A DNA stretch of 64,000 bases from the NCBI GenBank assembly GCA_030549495.1, contig JAUIRK010000897.1, positions 78,501 through 142,500 of the forward strand. The letters are read 5' to 3'. Numbering within the stretch: position 1 is the first letter of the stretch; each line of letters begins with the position of its first letter. Source of the DNA: Nectonema munidae. Lineage: Eukaryota > Nematomorpha > Nectonematoida > Nectonematidae. Below, one piece after another: positions 37,401-46,400 of this stretch. A model generated the notes under the pieces. That model ran no database searches and was not told the DNA's origin. It saw nothing but the letters and a program-made list of their open reading frames with translations. The position numbers and the translations under genes were made by a program.

Positions 37401-40400
37401 TTTACAAAAACTTTTTATATTTTCGTTTTTATTTTATTAAAAATTTTTAGGGTGGGGGCAGGTTGGGATGAATATAATATAATTGTAATTGAAAAAATAC
37501 ATATATTTAATTATTTTTATAGCAAGTAATTTACTTGTTTATTAAAGTAATCAAGCTCCTACCTAGATTTATTACATTAAAGTAAACAGCTTACATTAAA
37601 TATAAAGTAAAAAGCCTCATGTCAATTTCCTTTGTATGCATAAACAATTTCAGCCATATAAAAGCAATAAAGATCTATAGAAGTGAATACTTGTATCTTA
37701 AAGAAGGCTACTCCTTTCAGTAGTTGTGTAATAAGTATCTTTTGTTTGTTTATTATATCGTTTATATGTTCAATTCTAAAAATCTTTCTTTCAACTTTTT
37801 CTTATTGTTTCTTCTTTGTTTTAGTCCATTCAAAAGTAGATAAACTCCTGATATCTCATTAGCCAGTGGAAATATTCTTTGCAAGTCTGTACTATTTATT
37901 TTCATGTTTTACAGAGATCTCATCATATCATTTACGTTTTTAAAGTGTTTATCACATCTTCCTTTTTTATTCCTTAAACTAGGAGCAATAGCCTAGACAG
38001 CAAGCTAACAAACGTGTTATGAACTACGCAAGGTCAACTTGTCCATGTTGAACCCTGTTTCCGTGCTCTTCTGCATAAGGCTCAACCAGCTTATACTCTA
38101 CCAAGTCGCAAACACCTTGTCACTTCCCTCATACCTAAAAGGAGTACAGAACTAAAAGAAAAAGTCAAAGTGCAACTCAGCAAGATACAGGATTTTTACC
38201 TGACCATGGACATTTGGTCCAGCAGAGATACGAGGAGTTTCATTGGGGTGACAGGACACTTTGTAAAGAATTTTTTTCCCGTCTTTCCCTCTGAAAAATA
38301 AGATAAGCACCATCATTACATATAACGCAGTTAACATGCTGTGTGTCTTTGTGACGCTACCAGGATTAGAGGACGATTACAGCAGTGATAGTGAGAGTGA
38401 AAATAGTGCGAATGATACATTGGAAACTGCCGATACAAATGGGCTCTGAATAGCTTTCCTGAGCATATATCTTGCTTTGCACACACCATACAGCTGGTAG
38501 TTAAGGATGGTCTTGAACACACTGGTTAAATGACAACTATCAGCAAAGCATCTAAACTAGTAAACCACAACACTCAAACATGTGTATGGAGATCTTTGAG
38601 GGGGATCACAAGTTTCAGGCAAATAATGACACTTGGTGGAGCAGTGCAAACAAAATGCTTAAGTCTAATCTGATGGCGGACCCTGTGAAGATGGATAAAG
38701 TAAAGTTTCCTGGCAAACTGACAAAAAGTGAGATGAAGGTAGATTACAGAAGTGCTAACTCTATTGGAGATTGCCACAGATCAGTGCCAAGGTCAGAATG
38801 TAGTAACAGCCAGTCTAGAGCTGCCCTGTATTCGTGGCCTCAAATCTGCACTCTCTGAACTGTCTTCAATTTACAAGTCAAAGCTCGTCTCAACGCTTTC
38901 CTCTTCAATTGAAAGTCGCCTTCAGATTTATGAGCAAAGTTAAGTTGCAGGACATATCAGTGATCCCTACTTATCAAAGGCTGGGTAGTGTACATTGTCG
39001 AAATTGGCTTTTACACCTTAAAGATCCCTAAGGAATATTCAAAAAGAGTAAGGGAATTTCCCTGTTCTTAGGTTTCCTTCCTACGGTACCCATCTCGATA
39101 GACATGAGCCTCCTTTGGGTTGCCTAGCCCCAAGAGATTTAAGGACTGAAGCGAATGGATAAAAAAATTGTAATTGTAATAATTTAGGAGAAAATCAATT
39201 ATATAATTATATTTGTAATTGAAAAACATGGCGACATAATTGCAATTATAATTGTAATCTGAGCGTTGTAATTGAAATTTATAATGGATCCTAACCCTGA
39301 TCATAGTCCTTTTTCTTGGAATGACCTAATTTTTGGTCCTGACAAGTTTCATCCTATAGAACTGAAAAGGATCCTTTCGGATTAGCTCATTTTTGGATTC
39401 AAATACTTAATCTAACTTTATGAAACTTTGCATAGAGTTAAAGAATCGCTTAAGCTACTTGAATATGTTTTTGTCTCCGTAAAGCTTATAATTTCTTTTC
39501 TACATCCATTTATGTAAAAGTCCTTTTCTCTACCCAGACTCTAACAGGAAAAAGTACCTCGAAAACGCTGTAGCTAGTAAGTAGAATTTTATTTTGAAGT
39601 GCCACTTTGCTGAAAGCTTAATTCCAAAAGTTCATGTTGATATCTATTAAAACTTCGGAGCTAAAGCCTTCTAGACCTTCTTGAAAAGTGACCTAGTCCC
39701 GACTATATTTTTGGAAAAAAAACTAAAGAGATCTAAATAAGACATTATAACTTTACCAACCCTTCCATAAAAACAGATTCTAAACATGCAGTATATCTCT
39801 AACACTTTGTCCCTTTTCCTGAAAAATTTTGCCAGGGAAAGGCACTTTGCCCTTTTTAAAAACACTGAAACATTATAGCAAAATAAAAGGCGCGTTTTCT
39901 CAAAGATATAGAAGATTTCTTTCGAACGCTTCAACAACGGAATCAATAGCTCTATTATTTTTTTACAGCGTTTCAAAGTCACCCGCTTCCAGGAAATGAA
40001 ACAACTTCTCTAAAAGTCAAAAAAAATCCAAAATAATTCCCACACTATTCACTCTTGGCTCCTTTTTTCTAATACTCTGAACCTTCGTTTGATGTTTAAA
40101 AAGTACAAAAAATATAGTATTTTCCCCTTGTTAAAGTGCCTAAATTTGCTTCTTCTTTTATTTTTAACTCAGACCGCAGTACAACCAAAAGTAGGAATCA
40201 CCAATACCATTCTATATCGTAGACGATTTCCTTTATAATGGTATAAGTTTCAAAAAATCTGACAAATATAAACACAAAAAATTTAGTTTTAGAAAACCTA
40301 TTTTTCAACTTTCAGGATTTAAAGAGATATTATAACCACTGCAGATGCGCGTGGTCTGGGTTCTAGATTATGTGGAGTTTCTTGATTTGAAAAAATTTTA

Positions 40401-43400
40401 AGCGTTAGAAGCAATCTTTCACATGATATATATATGTGTGCATGGACTTTAAATTTACAAGTTTTGAAATATTTAGTAATTTTGTTTCAGAAAACAAATT
40501 CATTTTAATTAAATTATATGATCTGAGTGTAATTTTCACTTCATTTTATATTCAGTGTAATTTTTATTTAATTTTAAATTTAGTTTAATTCAATGCTTTG
40601 TATCAAATAATTGAAAAGTAAGAAATTTACCAAACTGGATTTGGGTTGATGTTTGATGGTAGCTGTCATGCCAAATAAATTGATAAGTTTGGAGCAGGAA
40701 CCACCAGTTTGAAAACAATGGCCCCGGATCTGGCGTACGAATATATTATGAATCCATAGACTAACTTTTTCATTTTTGAGTTAAAATGATTAAAAAAATG
40801 TCATACTCGAAAAATGTTAACCATTAGCACCCCTGTATATATATTTCAACGATGCTGAATTCAGTGGTGATGTCCATTTTTTATCAAAATCAATCAAACC
40901 TGTCAAAAAATTGATTTATATTTGACAGCTCATCTCAAAAAGGAACTTTTTATCTAAATAAGTATATAAAGTTTTTTACACATGTATACCCATTTTCAAG
41001 TATGCTGAATTCAGTGGTGATATTCATTTTTTATGAAAATCAATCAAACCTGTCAAAAAATTGATCTAAATATGAGAGCTCATCTCAAAAAAGAACTTTT
41101 TATCTAAATAAGTATATAAAGTTTTTTACACATGTATACCCATTTTCAAGTAAGCTGAATTCAGTAGTGATATTCATTTTTTATGAAAATCAATCAAACC
41201 TGTCAAAAAATTGATCTAAATGTGACAGCTCATCTCAAAAAGGAACTTTTTATCTAAATAAGTATATAAAGTTTTTTACACATGTATACCCATTTTCAAA
41301 TATGCTGAATTCAGTGGTGATATTTATTTTTTATGAAAATCAATCAAACCTGTCAAAAAATTGATCTAAATGTGACAGGTCATCTCAAAAAAAAAACTTT
41401 TTATCTAAATAACTATATAAAGTTTTTTACACATGTATACCCATTTTCAAGTAAGCTGAATTCAGTGGTGTTATTCATTTTTTATGAAAATCAATCAAAC
41501 CTGTCAAAAAATTTATCTAAATGTGACAGCTCATCTCAAAAAGGAACTTTTTATCTAAATAAGTATATAAAGTTTTTTACACATGTATACCCATTTTCAA
41601 GTAAGCTGAATTCAGTGGTGTTATTCATTTTTTATGAAAATCAATCAAACCTGTCAAAAAATTTATCTAAATGTGACAGCTCATCTCAAAAAGGAACTTT
41701 TTATCTAAAAAGTTTTTACACATGTATACCCATTTTCAAGTAAGCTGAATTCAGTGGTGATATTCATTTTTTTATGAAAATCAATCAAACCTGTCAAAAA
41801 ATTGATCTAAATGTGACAGCTCATCTCAAAAAGGAACTTTTTATCTAAATAAGTATACAAAGTTTTTTATACATGTATACCCATTTTCAAATATGCTGAA
41901 TTCAGTGGTGATATTCATTTTTTTATGAAAATCAATCAAACCTGTCAAAAAAGTGATTTACATATGACAACTCATCTCAAAAAAAAAACTTTTTATCTAA
42001 ATAATTATATAATGTTTTTTAACACACATATACCCATTTTTAAGTAGGCTGTGTTTACTGGTTATATTCCTTTTTTTTATATAAAAAATTAGTCAAACGT
42101 GACAAAATAATTTAAATATGACAGCCCATGTCAAAATTAAAATTTTGATTCTTTTAAAGTTTTTTTATACATTTCAAGTATGCAGAATTTAATGGTGATG
42201 TTCATTTTTTATGAAATCAATAAAACCTGTTAAAAAATCGATTAAACTTGTAAATCAATGTCAAATATATAAACATAAAAATAACTTCTACTTGCAGTAT
42301 TTCTCTGGTAATTATTTTCTTAATTTATTTAATAAACCAACTTTAGGTGTTTAATTCACTCAAAATATTTCATTCTACAGTAACTTATGTAACTCGATAG
42401 GACCAAAATTACATACTGTAAATTATAATATGACGTAGAGACTACCAGCCGATAACGAATTTGTAGCCGAAAATATGGAGATCTTTTCGGCTACAAATTC
42501 GTTATCGGCTCGTAGTCTCTACGTCATATTATAATTTACAGTATGTAATTTTGGTATTCATTCTATGATGATCCTTTTTTGGTAGCTCTTTTTTCATTAG
42601 AAATTTATATTTTCAATGTGTGTTCGAAAATTTTTTTATAAGGATAAAATTACTTTTTTCCTATTTTCAAAGAATTCTGATTAAAGAATCTTCTTGGTGA
42701 TCTTAGACTTTTTTTTATCAGTATCGTGTATTTTATTATCAAGCCTGAATATTTGTCAACCTATCTAATTTCAAAGGATTTTTTCTGATGAATCATTCGT
42801 GATGTTGATTGTTCAATTACAAAAAGTTGTCAACGTTCTTCATCTAAAAAATTATCTCTTTGACACAAAAGGAAAAAGATGGACAAATTCAATTTAAATT
42901 AAAAATATCTTGATAGTGACTAAATTCTCACATATTGGCACCTGTGCCATTTTTGATAAATCTGACCTATTCTAAATTTTCAGATTTCCTACCCATCTTA
43001 GATAAATGTTAACTGTAATCCTAGATGATAGATTTAAATATTTTTCATTTGTAAAAGAGAAACTTTTTTTTTACAGTCAAAATCTTTTTTGAAGCATCTA
43101 ATATTATATAATTAAACCACTTCCTAGTTCATTAGAACATTGTAGATCTTCCATTTAGTCAAGATACATATTTTTTTTAATTATTTGTTTTGATCACATG
43201 TTCTCTTTTCAATTAGTTTTCAACTTGGTTCCTTCTCTCATACAAATTTTCAAAAGATTTTATAATACGTTTTATTTTTTTTTTAATAAATATTTCATAC
43301 CTAAGATGATTGTAGAAAGTATTATAAGCCAAAATATACAAAAAAAAAAGTATATTTTTACTATATACCTAATATGCAGCCATTTTTTGAAATTTTTTTA

Positions 43401-46400
43401 CAGAACTGTTTTTCAGGCATACATTACTAATTCAATTGCCACTTCGAGATATTTTTTAACCGTATTATCCAAAATCCAGTACAGAAATAAAATAAGCATA
43501 GTCGATTTGGTATAAAACAGATATTTTATTTTTTTGAAAATATTTTTGAAAACAGTATCTAGAAGTAAACCGCAAATCTTAATCAAGCTTTCAGATATTT
43601 TAAAACCATAAATGCCAAACCTGAGTCCAAAAATGAAACCAGCATCTTCCATTTGGCATAAAAACACATATTTTATTTAAATTTCAAAAATATTTCTGCA
43701 GACATTAGACGTAAATCGAAAATTTATTGACACTTTCAGACATTTAAAACCTCTAAATGCAAAAAATGATTTCAGAAATAAAAATTATCCTAGTCGAATT
43801 TGTATAAAAACATTTCATGTAAAATTAGAGAGAATATTTTGGGATATAGTTTTCATACATAAACCGCAAATTTAATTGACATTAGCAGTAAAACCTCTAA
43901 ATGCGAAAACTGTGTTCATGAAATCATCATGATATATTTGCTATAAAAACAAATTTTAGAACTAAACGCAAATTTAATTGATACTTATATGTATTTTCAA
44001 ATTCAAACTGCAAAAATTGAGTCCATAAATGAAACTAGCATGGTTGATTTGGTATAAAAACATATATTTAATTGTAAAATTTGAATGAATGTTTTTGGAA
44101 ACAATTTTTAGAAATAAACCGCAAATTTGATTAACACTTATAGGTATTTTCACATCCTAAACGTAAAAAATGAGTCCAGAAATGAAACCAGCATGATTGA
44201 TTTGGTATTAAAACATATTTTAAGAAAATATTTTCGGAGACAATTTTCAGAAGTAAACCGCAAATTTGATTAATACTTATAGGTATTTCCAAATCCTAAA
44301 TGTAAAAAATGAGTTCAAAAATGAAAACAGCATGATCGATTTGGTATAAAAACAAATATTTCATGTAAAATTTATAGAATATTTTTGGAGATAGCTTTTA
44401 GAAGTAAAGCGCAAATTTTGACTGCTATTTTAAAACCTCTAAATGTGAAAAATGAGTTCAGAAATGAAAACATCATGGTTGATTTGGTATAAAACATATA
44501 TTTCATTCTAAAATTTGAATTAATGTTTTTGGAGACAGTTTTTAGAAGTAAACCGCAAATTTGATTAACACTTATAGGTATTTTCACATCTTAAACGTAA
44601 AAAATGAGTCTAAAAATGAAACCAGAATGGCCGATTTAGTATAACACATATGTTTTTATGTAAAATGTGAAGGAATGTTTTTGGAGACAATTTTCAGAAG
44701 TAAACCGCAAATTTGATTAACACTTATAGGTATTTTCAAATCCTAAATGCAAAAAATGAGTCCAGAAATGAAAACAACATGATCGATTTGGTATAAAACA
44801 TATATTTTATGTAAAGTGTGAAGGAATGTTTTTGGAGACAATTTTCAGAAGTAAACCGCAAATTTGATTAAGACATATAGGTATTTTCATATCCTAAATG
44901 TAAAAAATGAGTTCAGAAATGAAAACAGCATGACCGATTTAGTATAAAAACATATATTTTATGTAAAATTTGAAAGTATATTTTATTAGATATATTTTTG
45001 ATCAATCAAAATTTTGATTGACATTTTCTAAAAAGTAGCCATGATTATTGAAAAAATTAAATATATAAAGTGTTATGCGTTCTAAACTGTATATAATTAT
45101 AAATTTTCAGGGTATTATATAATATAGATCCTAAGTTATAAGGTTAAGTACAGATAATGTCACAATTTTACTGAAAAATAAAAATTTTTTATTTTGATTG
45201 ACAGTTTTGGACATGAAAGGGTCATTCAACTACCATGAAAATGGTTTCAAAAGATGCAGCTAGCGATTTTAGGAAAAGTCACAAAATTTGAAGGGATATG
45301 ATTCAGCCAATTTTCTACAATTAATTTTTTAGCCAAGGTAGGGGGCGTTTTACGCCCCCAGCACTAATAGGGTTAATTTGCTCTGTATTATTTTCTTCTA
45401 TAAAAAACTTCAAAAATCCTCAAAGAAGAATAAGCGGCTGGCAACGTTACTTACATTCTTAGAATACATATCATTAACATACAAAGAGATATTGAAAAAA
45501 TTTACAACTCAGAATCACTTATTAGTTTGGTTTGAATAAAGCTTTATATTTTGATAGGCTTATAAAACTTTCTTTTTAAACTTTTAAAAATTAACATCAC
45601 TACTTGCGGCGCAGTAATGCTACTCCCAACTCGTGACGGACAATTTTTATTTCCTCTATGGCGGGGAGGAGGGAAGACTTTTTTACTCGCCTCTCCTTTT
45701 TGACTAAAACCCACTAAATAATTGATTTCAAATCTGATGATATCAAGCCTGTCAAAAAATCAATGGATTTTTTGAGCAATTCCAAATGGAAAATCATGGA
45801 ATTTCTTGTTGATATTGGCAAGATAACAGAGAAGTGTTTGTAAGATCCAATGCTCTCAACTTTACCCCATTGAAGTTGAAATTATTGAAAAAAAGAATAA
45901 AATACTATAACTCTCAAATGGGTTGGGTAAACCGGATGAATCAAAATGTACCAAAATACAGCGGATCACTTGTTGAAAAAAGTAGTATTTTCTGATTTAT
46001 CGAGTTTATCCAAAGCTTGGAAAAGCAACCAATGCATAAGTCTATTCCTGAGACAGGATCTAATTCTCTGGATCATATTATTGTTCCTATCACAGAAACT
46101 ATACGTACTAATCTTAAAAATAAATACGATGAGGCAATGCCATAAAAATGTCAAACAAATGTAGAAAGTGTTTAATTAGTTTAGATGTTTCATGTTTTGA
46201 TTCTTATCATAAAAAAATAAGATATTTATAAAGCATGGCTTCATATGATTTTTTTCTTGCCCTTAACGGGTCTCGAGTGACTCATCCTTATCTAAATATA
46301 AAATTAAATAAAATTTTAATTTTTATATAATTATTTTTTAGGCCTTTTTAATAAATAAAAGGAGCGATATGTTTTTTGACATAAAAAACATTCGTCTATC

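Larger units (their letters stand above)
40817..45376 (+). mobile_element. Large TTAA-flanked non-coding element, copy 2, with two tandem arrays
   Basis: Bounded by TTAA at 40817-40820 and 45373-45376. Ends read inward: TTAACCATTAGCACCCC and TTAACCCTATTAGTGCTGGG. Contents: 150-bp tandem array (40860-42260), hairpin (42402-42555), unique AT-rich part (42.56-43.5 kb), 155-bp tandem array (43.5-44.99 kb), and a unique end (45.0-45.38 kb) shared with the rearmost part of copy 1 (7260-7600). No transposase. Homologous in reverse to 7260-9250. The TTAA duplication and CC(C)T ends fit the piggyBac superfamily. Confidence 0.8.

Noticed and set aside
41333-41743. 136-residue protein with internal repeats
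   Set aside because: It is translation of the 150-bp tandem array; the frame breaks in neighbouring units.
40860-42260. CRISPR-like repeat array
   Set aside because: Units are about 150 bp, adjacent and nearly identical throughout, without unique spacers; ordinary tandem repeats in a eukaryotic element.
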